Shown here: positions 1-8,798 of the stretch, piece after piece | How positions within the stretch are numbered: position 1 is the stretch's first letter | How the letters are laid out: every line of letters starts with the position of its first letter | NCBI RefSeq assembly: GCF_010692325.1 | Contig: NZ_JAAHHW010000046.1 | Coordinates: 1 to 51,827, forward strand | DNA: 51,827 bases | Origin: Moorena sp. SIO3I8 | Lineage (GTDB): Bacteria > Cyanobacteriota > Cyanobacteriia > Cyanobacteriales > Coleofasciculaceae | Direction of reading: 5' to 3' | Program-made: the position numbers and the translations under genes | Notes under the pieces: generated by a model | Seen by the model: the letters and a program-made list of their open reading frames with translations, nothing else | The model's database searches: none | Told to the model about the DNA's origin: nothing

Positions 1-176
1 GGGGAGATGGGGAGATGAGGAGATGGGGAGATGGGGAGATGGGGAGATCGGGAGATGGGGAGATCGGGAGATGGGGAGATGGGGAGATGGGGAGATCGGG
101 AGATGGGGAGATGGGGAGATGGGGAGATCGGGAGATGGGGAGATGGGGAGATGGGGAGATGGGGAGATAAAGAGAT
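1..176. repeat. GGGGAGAT octamer tandem array
   Basis: About twenty copies of an 8-nt unit GGGGAGAT, some with C in place of the first or fifth G, begin at the window edge and decay into AAAGAGATGAG. The same unit occurs on the opposite strand at 21018-21078. The remainder up to the first gene (177-405) holds a poly-T stretch near 231 and an AT-rich presumed promoter region; nothing else was recognised there. Confidence 0.9.
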
Positions 177-405
177 GAGTAGCCGTAGTTTCCAGAATTG
201 GAATCAGTAACACTAGTCTGACTTGGGACTTTTTTTTTGGGCCACTTTTAATGAGTGGTATGGGATACTTGTGTCTTTACAACCTGTTCACAATCTCTTC
301 ATCACATCTTTAAGGTTTAATTTATCGATAAATATTTTTATCAAGTTGATCAAGGTCTACTATAATAATCGAAGCTAAAAAAGAATCTTTCTCAAGTTTA
401 ACCCC

Positions 406-1287
406 ATGACAATTAATCGACGAAAAATACTACAAATTACTGCTGTGGGTGGTTTAGGCACCCTAGCGGCTTCTAGTCTAATTCGCCCTGGTTCAAGCAA
501 GGAGTTAATTGCAGCTGCTAGAGACCCCTATGCTGCAGAGGTTGATCAGGGCTTAAGGTATTTCCGACAACAAGCCCAAGTACAGCTACCCCTTGTCGAA
601 GACTTAGTGAAAGCAATTCGCAGTGGCAATTTGGAAAATGCCAAAGACGCCTATGTCAAAGCCCGTCCTCCTTACGAGCAAATTGAAACCTACGCAGCCA
701 GCTTTGAAGAAACTGACCGGGATATTGATGCTCGCCCCTCTGCTTTTGATGGTGGGGAGGATAACCCAGAATTTAAGGGATTTCACCGGATCGAAGTTCT
801 CTTGTACCGGGAAGGGAACGTGAAAGCAGCGCTTCCTTTTGCTAAAGAGTTAGTCGAGAGCGTCAAAACCCTAATCAAAGATTTAGATCAGCGGCAGAAC
901 TTCAATTCCACCTTGAACTTTGAGGGGATGATTGCTTTGGCGACAGAAGTAGTAGCCAAGAAGATTTGTGGCGAAGAAGAAACTTGGTCGGATCAGAGCC
1001 TGTTAATCTTCTCAGATAACTGGATCGGAATTTTCAGCCAGTATGCTCCCTATTCAGCAAAAGTGGCAGACAAAGACCCCAGTGTCAATGAAGAGGTTAA
1101 GGCAGCTTATAAAGCAGCAAAAGGCAAGCTTAAACCTTACTTCACCCAGGGCGAAGTCGCAGCTCAACCCTATAGTTCTCTCGACATTAGTCAGCGAAAA
1201 GATATTGTGGACGTCGGCTATCGGTTCCGGAGAGCTTTGGTCAAAGCAGCAAAGGTTTTAGAAATACCCGTTGGTTTCGAAGTTTAG
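406..1287 (+). CDS. Imelysin/EfeM-EfeO-like periplasmic iron-uptake protein
   Basis: A 293-aa secreted protein of the imelysin (M75) family, related to EfeO/EfeM components of ferrous/ferric iron uptake. The N terminus has a twin-arginine style leader (NRRKILQ, then a hydrophobic stretch to about residue 25), so export to the periplasm is likely. The family's HxxE metal motif is visible in GFHRIEVLLYREGN near residues 125-138. The rest is helical, as expected for the imelysin fold. Length suits a single EfeM-like domain without the cupredoxin part of long EfeO proteins. It lies upstream of isiA in the same direction but 0.8 kb away, so it is probably its own transcript in an iron-responsive neighbourhood. 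The exact subfamily cannot be settled from sequence alone. Confidence 0.82.
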   Translation: MTINRRKILQITAVGGLGTLAASSLIRPGSSKELIAAARDPYAAEVDQGLRYFRQQAQVQLPLVEDLVKAIRSGNLENAKDAYVKARPPYEQIETYAASFEETDRDIDARPSAFDGGEDNPEFKGFHRIEVLLYREGNVKAALPFAKELVESVKTLIKDLDQRQNFNSTLNFEGMIALATEVVAKKICGEEETWSDQSLLIFSDNWIGIFSQYAPYSAKVADKDPSVNEEVKAAYKAAKGKLKPYFTQGEVAAQPYSSLDISQRKDIVDVGYRFRRALVKAAKVLEIPVGFEV

Positions 1288-1415
1288 GGAACGGTGGCAC
1301 GGTGGCACAGTGTTAGCTGTTGGGTTTTGAGTTCATGGTTTTTGCCCTTAATCCTACTTATGCCTAATACCACCTAAGACGATCATGCCTATTCCGGTCA
1401 ACGACCAGCAAAAAG

Positions 1416-1450
1416 CGCGGCAGAGAGTAATAAATGTAATCTCTGCCGCG
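1416..1450. other. Perfect 11-bp hairpin in the 1288-2113 gap
   Basis: CGCGGCAGAGA at 1416-1426 pairs perfectly with TCTCTGCCGCG at 1440-1450 around a 13-nt loop. No T run follows, so it is not a typical intrinsic terminator. It may end or stabilise the upstream mRNA. Apart from this and the isiA upstream signals, the 826-nt gap holds AT-rich sequence with no recognisable gene. Confidence 0.7.
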
Positions 1451-1957
1451 ATTCTGGCTCGTTATCAGACATAAGAGAAGATGTCTTAGGATAGACAGTA
1501 TCAATATTGCTAAACTTTGTCAAGTGTTACCAAAGGGTCTATTATAGAATTTGTGATTACATTAAACCGATAAGGGTGGTTAGAGCCATAGGGCATTAGA
1601 TCAAAGACAACTGACGCTTCCGTACGTGACTAAACCATAAATATAGCGGTAATCTGGATATAAACTTACTACAGGTAGTGCATATGGTGGCCGATACCTA
1701 AGTCTTATTAAATCATATTTAAATTGTACGATTTCATATATATCTCAGATATATAAGTCAAGTTTGAGCTGAATGACACCAGTAGATGTTCTCATTTTGA
1801 CAGCATTTTCCGCAACTATTAGAAAAACTAATGATAAAACTTATTTATCAAATAAAAACTGATGAGAGGTGTTGACAACAATTTTGGGTAACTTGGGATT
1901 AGCATAAATAGCTGTAACTTTTGATATACAAGACTTTCATAGAATTAATGAATCTAA

Positions 1958-2003
1958 AAAATGATAATTAGTTGCAATAAATGTTAAAAAATATTGCAAC
2001 TAA
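1958..2003 (+). promoter_or_regulatory. Candidate iron box and palindrome upstream of isiA
   Basis: An AT-rich stretch containing ATGATAATTAG resembles part of a Fur box. It overlaps the left arm of a perfect inverted repeat: TTAGTTGCAATA at 1968-1979 and TATTGCAACTAA at 1992-2003, with a 12-nt spacer. The centre lies about 130 nt before the isiA start. isiA is Fur-repressed in studied cyanobacteria, so an operator here is plausible. The palindrome itself is certain; its role is inferred. Confidence 0.5.
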
Positions 2004-2063
2004 GTTTAAATTGGCTCCCTAATGCTGCACAATCGATTCATGTGATTTCACCTCAACCCTAAA

Positions 2064-2113
2064 CAGGAGGTGGTGAAACAATGAAGCAATTAAGGATCGA
2101 GTAAGGATCGAGT
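2064..2113 (+). promoter_or_regulatory. isiA leader with strong RBS and 7-codon mini-ORF
   Basis: A strong Shine-Dalgarno (AGGAGGTGG, from about 2066) precedes ATG at 2081, which opens a mini-ORF reading MKQLRIE then TAA (2081-2104). An 11-bp unit, TAAGGATCGAG, is directly duplicated at 2091-2101 and 2102-2112. The second copy supplies an AAGGA spaced for the isiA start at 2114. The mini-ORF could be a translational leader or a by-product of the duplication. Confidence 0.55.
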
Positions 2114-3130
2114 ATGCAAACATACGGTAATCCCGAGGTTAAATATGACTGGTGGGCTGGTAACGCCCGCCTAGCCAACTTGTCTGGCAAATTCGTAGCT
2201 GCTCATGTCGGCCAAGCAGCCCTGATCGTTTTTTGGGCTGGAGCATTTACTCTGTTTGAAATTTCTTGGTATGATCCCACCCTGCCCATGGGTGAGCAGG
2301 GGCTGATTCTGCTGCCCCACTTAGCTACTTTGGGCTGGGGTGTAGGCTCAGGCGGTCAGATAGTGGATACTTACCCCTATTTTGTTGTTGGCGCTCTACA
2401 CCTGATCTCCTCGGCTGTTCTGGGAGCGGGTGCTCTGTTCCATTCCGCTAAAGGTCCAGCACAATTGAAAGATGCTGGCGGTCGTGCCGCTAAATTCCAC
2501 TTTGAATGGAATGACCCTAAGAAGTTAGGCTTTATTCTTGGGCATCATCTCATTTTTCTAGGAGTAGGCGCTCTGTTATTGGCCGCGAAAGCCATGTACT
2601 TTGGCGGACTATACGATGCCACCATTCATGATGTCAGGCTCGTTACCAGCCCAAATCTTAATCCATTGGCAATCTATGGCTATCAAACCCATTTTGCCTC
2701 GGTGGATAACTTAGAAGACTTGGTAGGCGGTCACATCTATGTTGGCTTGCTACTCGTTGGTGGTGGTATTTGGCACATCCTCATCCCACCACTGAAGTGG
2801 GCAAAGAATCTCGTAAGCTTCGAGGGAGAAGCGGTTCTTTCCTACTCTCTCGGCGGTATTGCTCTAGCAGGATTTGTAGCAGCTTACTTCTGCGCAGTTA
2901 ATACCCTAGCCTATCCCGTCGAATTCTATGGTCCTGCCTTAGAGGTCAAGCTTGGTGTTTCGCCATATTTTGCAGACACTATTGAGTTGCCTTTGGGTGC
3001 CCACACTCCTCGCTGCTGGTTGGCCAATGCCCACTTCTTCCTAGCTTTCTTCTTTCTTCAAGGTCACCTATGGCATGCATTGCGTTCCATCGGCGTTGAC
3101 TTTAAGAAATTTGAGGAAGGCTTGAATTAA
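2114..3130 (+). CDS. isiA: Iron-stress chlorophyll-binding protein IsiA (CP43')
   Basis: A 338-aa, six-helix thylakoid antenna protein. IsiA forms rings around photosystem I under iron limitation and also dissipates excess energy. The start [19 protein letters not shown] is the family's hallmark N terminus and fixes the start at 2114 despite the upstream mini-ORF. Family features are present throughout: [76 protein letters not shown] and the C-terminal [21 protein letters not shown] with chlorophyll-liganding His. It lacks the large lumenal loop of CP43, as expected. A structured 145-nt spacer separates it from a second antenna gene. Upstream sequence carries a candidate iron box. Confidence 0.97.
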   Translation: MQTYGNPEVKYDWWAGNARLANLSGKFVAAHVGQAALIVFWAGAFTLFEISWYDPTLPMGEQGLILLPHLATLGWGVGSGGQIVDTYPYFVVGALHLISSAVLGAGALFHSAKGPAQLKDAGGRAAKFHFEWNDPKKLGFILGHHLIFLGVGALLLAAKAMYFGGLYDATIHDVRLVTSPNLNPLAIYGYQTHFASVDNLEDLVGGHIYVGLLLVGGGIWHILIPPLKWAKNLVSFEGEAVLSYSLGGIALAGFVAAYFCAVNTLAYPVEFYGPALEVKLGVSPYFADTIELPLGAHTPRCWLANAHFFLAFFFLQGHLWHALRSIGVDFKKFEEGLN

Positions 3131-3143
3131 TCAGCTAGTAAAA

Positions 3144-3224
3144 AGCAGCCCTCTCTAGATAGTAGGTGTTAGGTGCTGTCCAATCAATCTAACACCTACT
3201 AAACCAAAAATTTCCTGGGCTGCT
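3144..3224 (+). other. Nested stem-loops between isiA and the next antenna gene
   Basis: An outer pair AGCAGCCC (3144-3151) / GGGCTGCT (3217-3224) encloses a perfect 13-bp inner pair TAGTAGGTGTTAG (3160-3172) / CTAACACCTACTA (3189-3201). No T run follows. Such a structure between co-directional genes could act in mRNA processing or partial termination, so that isiA is made in excess. That role is inference. Confidence 0.6.
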
Positions 3225-3275
3225 GAGTAGCACTCTACCAAATTTATGTTTTAGATAGAGATATACTCGGTTTTC

Positions 3276-4304
3276 ATGACAACAAATAGTATTCCATCAC
3301 GAACTAATCCGGATTGGTTGCTTGGTAATGCCCGTCTTAGGGACTTATCCGGTCAATTATTAGGAGCTCATATTGCTCACGCTGGTTTGATTATGTTCTG
3401 GGCAGGCGCAACTACCATAGCGGAAATTTCCCAGCTTGTGCCTGGTCAGCCGATGTCCGAGCAAGGATTAACGTTGTTACCCCACTTAGCCACTTTAGGC
3501 TGGGGTGTCGCACCCGGTGGTGTGGTCACAGATACCTATCCCTATTTTGTGATTGGCATTTTGCATCTAGCTGCATCCGCTGTTTTGGGTGCAGGTGGTC
3601 TATTTCATGTTTTTAGTGGTGTTGCAAATTTGAAAGATGGCACTGGACGCGCCCCTAAATTCCACTATGAATGGACTGACCCCAAGAAGCTCAGCTTTAT
3701 TTTAGGACATCATCTGATTTTCCTAGGTGTGGGTGCGTTGTTGCTGGTAGCCAAGGCAATGGTTTTTGGTGGCATTTATGACGCTGCTGTCGGCAATGTA
3801 CGTATCATTACCAGCCCAACGCTTAACCCAGTGACTATCTTTGGTTATCTCTTTGGCATTGTCGATGGGGTTTGGAATCCTCTTGGAATGGCAGCTGTCA
3901 ATAATTTAGAAGATGTCATTGGTGGTCATATTTGGATTGGGATGATGTGTATTGGTGGCGGGATTTGGCATATTGTCTCCACTCCATTTAACTGGGCTAG
4001 GAGTGCCCTCCAGATTGAAGGAGAAGCAATCCTCTCCTACAGTTTAGGGTCTCTAGCGTTTATGGCTTTTGTGTCTGCTGCTTTTGTTGCTAACAACACT
4101 ACGGTCTTTCCCACTGAATTTTACGGTTCTAACCGTCTGGTAGCAGCAAATGTTCAGTTTTTCTTGGGACTCTTGTTCTTAGGGGGGCACTTGTGGCATG
4201 CTGTCCAAGCCCGTTCTGGCAGTGTATTAATGAGTACTCAGATTAAGTACTTAGATAAACTGTCAAAATCCCAAGACAATCCAACGACAGAGCCTTCGTC
4301 ATAA
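3276..4304 (+). CDS. IsiA/Pcb-family chlorophyll-binding protein (IsiA paralogue)
   Basis: A 342-aa CP43-like antenna protein with six predicted helices. Conserved blocks match isiA upstream: [101 protein letters not shown] and [15 protein letters not shown]. It differs from IsiA in a shortened lumenal segment before the last helix (there is no [10 protein letters not shown]-type stretch) and in a polar, Ser/Thr-rich C-terminal tail of about 30 residues. It probably binds chlorophyll in an accessory antenna around PSI or PSII under stress. It follows isiA closely and is itself followed by a candidate sRNA and terminator. The subclass (Pcb/CBP type) cannot be assigned with certainty. Confidence 0.93.
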   Translation: MTTNSIPSRTNPDWLLGNARLRDLSGQLLGAHIAHAGLIMFWAGATTIAEISQLVPGQPMSEQGLTLLPHLATLGWGVAPGGVVTDTYPYFVIGILHLAASAVLGAGGLFHVFSGVANLKDGTGRAPKFHYEWTDPKKLSFILGHHLIFLGVGALLLVAKAMVFGGIYDAAVGNVRIITSPTLNPVTIFGYLFGIVDGVWNPLGMAAVNNLEDVIGGHIWIGMMCIGGGIWHIVSTPFNWARSALQIEGEAILSYSLGSLAFMAFVSAAFVANNTTVFPTEFYGSNRLVAANVQFFLGLLFLGGHLWHAVQARSGSVLMSTQIKYLDKLSKSQDNPTTEPSS

Positions 4305-4357
4305 TTTCTTTGAAAAACTAGTTGCTAATTTTTAGCATTAAGTGGTATACTAAAAAT

Positions 4358-4478
4358 GTAAGTTGCCATCTAGACGAGACACAGAGCCAGGGTTTCTTCT
4401 CTAGACAGGAAGCTAGTCCTCCTTATGGTAAACCAACAGCCAATCAGATCACTAGGGTGGTGATCTGATTTTTATTTT
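4358..4478 (+). ncRNA. Candidate small RNA downstream of the second antenna gene
   Basis: A promoter-like pair (TTGCTA at 4322-4327, 18-nt spacer, TATACT at 4346-4351) precedes about 120 nt with no ORF, ending in a strong intrinsic terminator. The middle contains AGTCCTCCTTATGG, a pyrimidine-rich segment complementary to Shine-Dalgarno sequences, as in many regulatory sRNAs. The iron-stress locus invites comparison with IsaR1, the iron-stress sRNA of cyanobacteria, but I cannot confirm homology. It could instead be the 3' UTR of the antenna operon. Confidence 0.5.
4442..4478 (+). terminator. Rho-independent terminator
   Basis: AATCAGATCAC (4442-4452) pairs perfectly with GTGATCTGATT (4460-4470) around a 7-nt loop, followed immediately by a T-rich run (TTTATTTTTT). 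Confidence 0.88.
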
Positions 4479-4677
4479 TTAGCTATTTATCAATAAAGTT
4501 TATTATTAAAAGCCCAATTCTTATGGAACCAGAAACCTGCTGGAAAACTGAAGCTGTTGTCAGCCGTGAGCTTTTAGCTCACGCTACCCGAACAGCGGTC
4601 AGCGGTCAGCCATTCTCTACTTGAAATGCAGACGTAAAAAAGATTAAACCAATGCTTAGTTGTTGTCTTAATGCAGC

Positions 4678-4706
4678 GCGGTCTTGGGGGTTTCCCCCAA
4701 GACCGC
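4678..4706. repeat. Perfect 13-bp palindrome in the 4479-5061 gap
   Basis: GCGGTCTTGGGGG and its exact complement CCCCCAAGACCGC flank a 3-nt TTT loop. It sits among other short dispersed repeats: GTTCGCGTAGCGTGGC at 4730-4745, a longer copy ending in CAAAGGCC at 4885-4908, and GGTCAGC copies near 4600. No gene was recognised in this gap. Confidence 0.8.
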
Positions 4707-4954
4707 TTAGGTGCGCTTATTTAAAAACTGTTCGCGTAGCGTGGCACAGGCTTCTAGCCTGTGATATGGCCCATTAGCTGATAACTGATAACTTACGGTT
4801 ACCTAACTTGCGTTCGCATAGCGTGACCGTAGGTCAATCCCCTTTGGCGCGCCAGAGCCAAACATATTATCAAAAAGGGAGTTTGTTCGCGTAGCGTGGC
4901 CAAAGGCCAGGGAAAAAGAATACCCCATCCTTCTTAAGGTTTAAAGTTACCGTA

Positions 4955-5030
4955 AGAATAGGGTCGCCTTAATAATAAAGTTTTAACCCTTTTGCTCATA
5001 GCCGACCAACCATAAAGGCGACCCTATTCT
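4955..5030. repeat. Inverted repeat with 16-bp perfect arms
   Basis: AGAATAGGGTCGCCTT (4955-4970) and AAGGCGACCCTATTCT (5015-5030) are exact complements separated by 44 nt. It lies just past the 3' end of the small minus-strand ORF at 5062-5244. It could be a terminator for that gene, one boundary of the neighbouring insertion sequence, or a separate small mobile palindrome. Confidence 0.75.
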
Positions 5031-5061
5031 AAGGTTTCGTCTCCGGGGATGAATTTTTCCC

Positions 5062-5244
5062 TCAATCAGGCAAAGTCCCAGTCCTCCCTAGGAACTCTAA
5101 GTATTCAGAAAGGCTTAAGCCCGAACGAGCAGCCAGCCTTTTTAATCCTTGCCAACCAGTTTCAGTGGCCTTGATGCTGTAACTTTTTTTAGCTTCCTCG
5201 TGTAATCTGGGTCTTCCTACTTTTCTTTTAATTTGTTCACTCAT
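5062..5244 (-). CDS. Small ribbon-helix-helix-like protein next to tnpB
   Basis: A 60-aa protein with a basic N terminus (KRKVGRPRLHEEAKK), then TETGWQGLKRLAARSGLSLSEYLEFLGR, which resembles the helical half of a CopG/Arc-type DNA-binding protein. Small proteins of this kind often accompany TnpB elements in cyanobacteria. It is divergent from the broken tnpB, starting about 60 bp from it, so it may belong to the same element and bind the region between them. The fold is inferred from residue pattern only. Confidence 0.55.
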   Translation of the reverse strand: MSEQIKRKVGRPRLHEEAKKSYSIKATETGWQGLKRLAARSGLSLSEYLEFLGRTGTLPD

Positions 5245-5249
5245 TTACT

Positions 5250-6705
5250 TGACATTATTATTTTGGGGGTCTATAATTAGATTAGCACTGAAAGAGGTCG
5301 AACAGATGCAACTAGGATACTCTTACAAACTCAAGCCCACTCAACGACAAAAAGCCGTAATGAATCGGTGGTTAGACATGTTGAGGTCGCAGTATAATTA
5401 CCTGCTTAGAGACAGAAATGATTCTTACAATCAAGCAAAAGCTCCTAGATTAGGCAATTATTGTGATCTGAAAAGCGGTGGAGAAGCGTGTCCATTAACT
5501 TGTTCAGTCAGCAAAAATTATTCAGTAGGTTACCCTTGGAAGAAAAGTCGAAATAATCCAAGACGAAGTGCCTATGAAGCCCAAAGTTCTAGTCTTCCCA
5601 TACTCAAGAAAGAAAGACCCTGGTATAAATCAATTCATTCAACTGTATTGCAACAAACTCTAAGACAATTGGATGTTGCATTTGCTAAATTCTTTAAAGG
5701 ATAAACTGGATACCCTAGACCAAAAAGAAGGTCACGATTTAGGAGCTTCAAATATGCTCCTGGTCAAGTAAAGCTTGATGGGGACAATATATATCTCCCA
5801 GGAATTGGATGGATGGGTTTTTACAATTCTCGCCCTATCCCTGAGGGTTTTATTTTAAAATCAGTCACTGTTCGGAGGAAGGCTCGCGGTTGGTTTGTAA
5901 GTCTTCAAATCGAAGACAAGTCAGTTCCAACTACTCCGATAAGGAGTAATAGCGAAATCAATCCTCTAAGAGTCAAAGGCTGCGATCTAGGAATTAACAA
6001 GTTAGTCAGTATCTCTAATGGTAAAACAATAGCTAATCCAGCTAAACAAAAGTCTTTTAAACGCAGATAAAGACGCTTAAAACTGAGACAAAAGGCTGCT
6101 AGCCGAAAGAAAAAAGGTTCTAAAAATAGAGGAAAGTCTTACTCTAGGGTGGCCTCACTTCATGAGCGTATTGCAAACAATCGTAGTGCCTATCATTGGG
6201 ATGTAGCTAATCAGTTAGTCAAAGATACAGATGCCTTGGTACTTGAAGATCTTAATATAAAGGCAATGAAATCTCGCTGTAAACCTAGACCTAATGAGAA
6301 TGGTGGATATGTCCGCAATGGACAGTCGGCAAAAAGAGGTTTAAACAGATCAATATCTAATGCAGCTTGGGGTGAACTGGTTAAAAAGGTAGAGGTCGTG
6401 GCTGCGAAGTCAGGCATACCAGTAGTCAAAATAAATCCCAAGCACACGTCTCAAAAATGCCCGAAATGCCATCACGTCAGTAAAAGTAACAGAAAGAAAG
6501 AAAAGTTTGTCTGTACCAATTGTGGTCACTATGATGACTAGAAATGTTAATGGGGCAATAAACATCAAAATGCGGGGTCTAAAAAAACTGGGAATTGACC
6601 CCACTCAGCTACCTCCGGTGCGGGGGGAAGTCACGCCCACGGAGTTAACAGCAACATAGTTGTTGTGCCTGGGAATCCCCATCCCTGCGACGGGTGGGGA
6701 GGTTC
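5250..6705 (+). mobile_element. Degenerate IS200/IS605-type element (tnpB only)
   Basis: The element carries a decayed tnpB and no tnpA. Its right end has a bulged hairpin typical of this family: CCCCATCCC at 6677-6685, a short loop, then GGGTGGGG, followed by GGTTCAACGTCAC. The exact left end was not determined. Without TnpA it could only have moved in trans. The right end falls within a few bases of the stop codon of the downstream minus-strand gene. Confidence 0.75.
5306..6659 (+). pseudogene. tnpB pseudogene with three in-frame stops and one frameshift
   Basis: TnpB is the RNA-guided RuvC-like nuclease of IS200/IS605 elements. Three open segments lie in one frame, from MQLGYSYKLKPTQRQK at 5306, broken by TAA at 5702, TAA at 6068 and TAG at 6539. 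Near 6541 the frame shifts, and NVNGAINIKMRGLKKLG continues to a TAG at 6657. Family motifs remain: RuvC-I in GCDLGINKLVS, RuvC-II in ALVLEDLNIKAMK, and a zinc finger (CPKCHHVSKSN then CTNCGH). The RuvC-III position reads NVNGAIN where Asp is usual. The second stop replaces a Gln seen in relatives (KRR-stop-RRLKLRQKA), an apparent single-base change. The gene is dead, and the element with it. Confidence 0.9.
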
Positions 6706-6709
6706 AACG

Positions 6710-7039
6710 TCACACAACTTTAGAAGTAGCTTGATGACTACACTTACACCGTCGTGAGTTAACCCTAGCAGGATTGAGAGTTGCCTCATAGTCATAACAA
6801 TTGATTGCCTCTTCTGTTAGCGCCTTTGACGGATGTACTGTACACTTGAGGCGATAATCTCCAGTAAAAAAGGCGCAGCGACTACAGGGAATTTGATGTA
6901 ATTGTCTCAGATGAGCGACACCGTCTCGAAAGGTCGCCCGCATCCGCCATAACGCTATTCCGATTAATGTCCAAGCAGCTATGCAGCACAGAAACGTTAG
7001 CAAATGTTGAATAACCTGAGAAAGAAGTATCTCGAACAT
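6710..7039 (-). CDS. Conserved cyanobacterial membrane-anchored Cys-rich protein
   Basis: A 109-aa protein with one N-terminal membrane helix (about residues 8-30, LLTFLCCIAAWTLIGIALW). A soluble part follows, with four spaced cysteines in PCSRCAFFTGDYRLKCTVHP and a further INCYDYE. The Cys/His pattern suggests metal or Fe-S binding, but I know no characterised member. It looks like a real gene because of its coherent domain layout and length. It is followed by the right end of the tnpB element and preceded by the alpha/beta hydrolase gene on the same strand with a 140-nt repeat-rich gap. Confidence 0.65.
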   Translation of the reverse strand: MFEILLSQVIQHLLTFLCCIAAWTLIGIALWRMRATFRDGVAHLRQLHQIPCSRCAFFTGDYRLKCTVHPSKALTEEAINCYDYEATLNPARVNSRRCKCSHQATSKVV

Positions 7040-7178
7040 GCTTAACTACTAACTAATAAGATTTCAATTTATGGATGCTACAGATAGTTTCAGCTATCAG
7101 CCATCAGCCTATGCGCTACGCGCACGCTGCGCGAACAGCTATCAGCTATCAGCTAATGGCTGATGGCTAAATGCTTAC

Positions 7179-7916
7179 CTAAGTACTAATTGCTAATGGC
7201 TCAGGGACTGGTGATGATAGGGATTCCCAAAACCGGATGATTTGCCTTCCTACTCGATTGGGATGGAAATAGTGGCAAAAGTGACCCCCTTCGGGATATT
7301 CCCATAAGCGATCGCATTCTTTTAACCAAGATTTCCATCCTTGCAAAGCATTAGAATCAACAATAATGTCATCCTTGCAACCACATACCATTAATGGCAC
7401 TTGCACTGCTGTTGGTGGTACACTAACCCGTTGATATAGGGAATGAGGAGAGGGAGAATAAGCTAAATCCTGCTCTAGGATGGTTACTAAACCTTTCGTG
7501 ATACGGTGATTGTGATGACCAAAGAGGCTCTTAACCATTTGGCTAAGCAACACTTGGCGAGTGCAGGGTAAAAGTTGGAGCTGCACATAGTAGTGGGCTT
7601 GCCAGTCAACTGCGGGATTAACACCTACTGATAATAGAGTTAAAGACTTGACTTTTTCAGGATATTTACGGCTATAGAGTAGTCCTACCAAACCAGCAGT
7701 GCTGTGGCCTACCAGATGGATAGGATGATCTGAGGTTTTGAGATAGTCATGAAGTAAGGTCAGGGCGATATCAAGAGAAGTTGGTTCATCTTGGTTTTGG
7801 CGATACTCCCACTGGCCAACTCGCTTTTGTTTAGACAAATAACGAATTAAAGGCTGATCAAAACGTAGAAAACTTGGACTAACATTCAACCAAAGGATTT
7901 CAGGCAAATTAGACAT
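7179..7916 (-). CDS. Alpha/beta hydrolase downstream of isiB
   Basis: A 245-aa single-domain alpha/beta hydrolase. The nucleophile elbow is GHSTAGL (Ser near residue 72), a candidate acid lies in GCKDDIIVD, and the catalytic His in EGGHFCHYF near the C terminus. The substrate is unknown; the family includes esterases and lysophospholipase-like enzymes. It is on the same strand as flavodoxin isiB and 370 nt downstream of it. In some cyanobacteria the isiAB operon is followed by a hydrolase gene called isiC. This gene could be its counterpart, but position alone supports that. The short heptamer array just before the start codon may hold or displace its promoter. Confidence 0.8.
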   Translation of the reverse strand: MSNLPEILWLNVSPSFLRFDQPLIRYLSKQKRVGQWEYRQNQDEPTSLDIALTLLHDYLKTSDHPIHLVGHSTAGLVGLLYSRKYPEKVKSLTLLSVGVNPAVDWQAHYYVQLQLLPCTRQVLLSQMVKSLFGHHNHRITKGLVTILEQDLAYSPSPHSLYQRVSVPPTAVQVPLMVCGCKDDIIVDSNALQGWKSWLKECDRLWEYPEGGHFCHYFHPNRVGRQIIRFWESLSSPVPEPLAIST

Positions 7917-7922
7917 ATAGCA

Positions 7923-7993
7923 AAGGGAGTAGGGAGTAGGGAGTAGGGAGTAGGGAGTAGGGAGTAGGGAGTAGGGAGTAGGGAGTAGGGAGC
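7923..7993. repeat. GGGAGTA heptamer tandem array
   Basis: About nine to ten copies of the 7-nt unit GGGAGTA lie immediately upstream of the hydrolase start. This is a short tandemly repeated repetitive sequence of the type long known in filamentous cyanobacteria. Confidence 0.92.
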
Positions 7994-8175
7994 AAAAATT
8001 ATCATAATTCCTACACGGATCCCTATAGCAATTTTATAATCACAAATCTTCAATAGGGGTGAAGCATTTTATTATATGTTTGAAAGTCATTAATGTTGAC
8101 CGTTAACGCTCAAATGTAAGTGGTCAATAGTCAACGGTCAACGTAGCTAGCTTTATAAAAAAGAGACGGTTTTCA

Positions 8176-8221
8176 GGTGCGACCCGTGGCGAATTTAATT
8201 CGCCTACGGAAAGCGCACCTC
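8176..8221. other. Compound palindrome in the 7917-8285 gap
   Basis: The outer arms GGTGCG and CGCACC enclose an inner near-palindrome GTGGCGAATT / AATTCGCCTAC. A T run (GGTTTTTT) follows about 5 nt later on the + strand, and the structure lies just beyond the flavodoxin stop. The rest of the gap holds the heptamer array and GTCAACGGTCAACG-type repeats. Confidence 0.65.
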
Positions 8222-8285
8222 AGGTTTTTTCCTAATTGGAAAATACCCAATTTAAATGCAAAGCAGCTTACAACGGTTGTAAAAA

Positions 8286-8798
8286 CTAAACTCCAAACTC
8301 TTGTTTGAGTTGGGCTACCCAAGTTTTTATCCGTTTTTCAGTCAGTTCAGACTGGTTATCGTCATCGAGGGCAAGACCAATAAACTTACCATTTTTGAGA
8401 GCTTTTGATTCATTAAATTCGTAACCCTCATTCGGCCAGTTTCCAACGGTGCTACCCCCCAATTCGGAAATTTTTGCTTCTAGAATACCAATGGCATCCA
8501 TAAAGTTATCGGGATAGCCCTCCTGGTCTCCAGTTCCAAAGTAGGCAACTTTCTTACCACTAAAGTTGATATTATCTAGCTCTTCAAAGTAGCCATCCCA
8601 GTCAGCTTGTAATTCCCCAATATCCCAAGTAGGACAGCCGATGATGATATTGTCGTACTTTTCAAAATCGCTATTTTCAGCCTCTTCTATTTTATGTATA
8701 GTGACGACACCATCACCGCCAAGTCCTTCTTGAATTTCTTCAGCTGCCGCCTCTGTTTTACCGGTTTGAGAGCCGACGAAAAGACCAATTTTTGACAT
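8286..8798 (-). CDS. isiB: Flavodoxin IsiB
   Basis: A 170-aa long-chain flavodoxin that replaces ferredoxin in photosynthetic electron transfer when iron is scarce. The FMN phosphate loop is GLFVGSQTGKTEAAAEE at residues 4-20. Flavin-stacking regions are visible as CPTWDIGELQADW and FGTGDQEGYPDNF. Acidic surface residues are abundant, as expected for docking to PSI and FNR. The start is supported by AGGAGTAAATAAAA just upstream. In many cyanobacteria isiB is co-transcribed with isiA; here isiA is on the other strand 5 kb away, while a Pcb-PsaL gene lies upstream of isiB on the same strand with an 830-nt gap. Confidence 0.97.
   Translation of the reverse strand: MSKIGLFVGSQTGKTEAAAEEIQEGLGGDGVVTIHKIEEAENSDFEKYDNIIIGCPTWDIGELQADWDGYFEELDNINFSGKKVAYFGTGDQEGYPDNFMDAIGILEAKISELGGSTVGNWPNEGYEFNESKALKNGKFIGLALDDDNQSELTEKRIKTWVAQLKQEFGV

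Noticed and set aside
1-176. Possible CRISPR array
   Set aside because: The 8-nt units have no unique spacers and there are no cas genes; the same holds for all other tandem arrays in the window.
5702-6541. Stop-codon reassignment or readthrough in tnpB
   Set aside because: The stops are of two kinds and a frameshift and a RuvC-III Asp change are also present; simple decay explains all of them.
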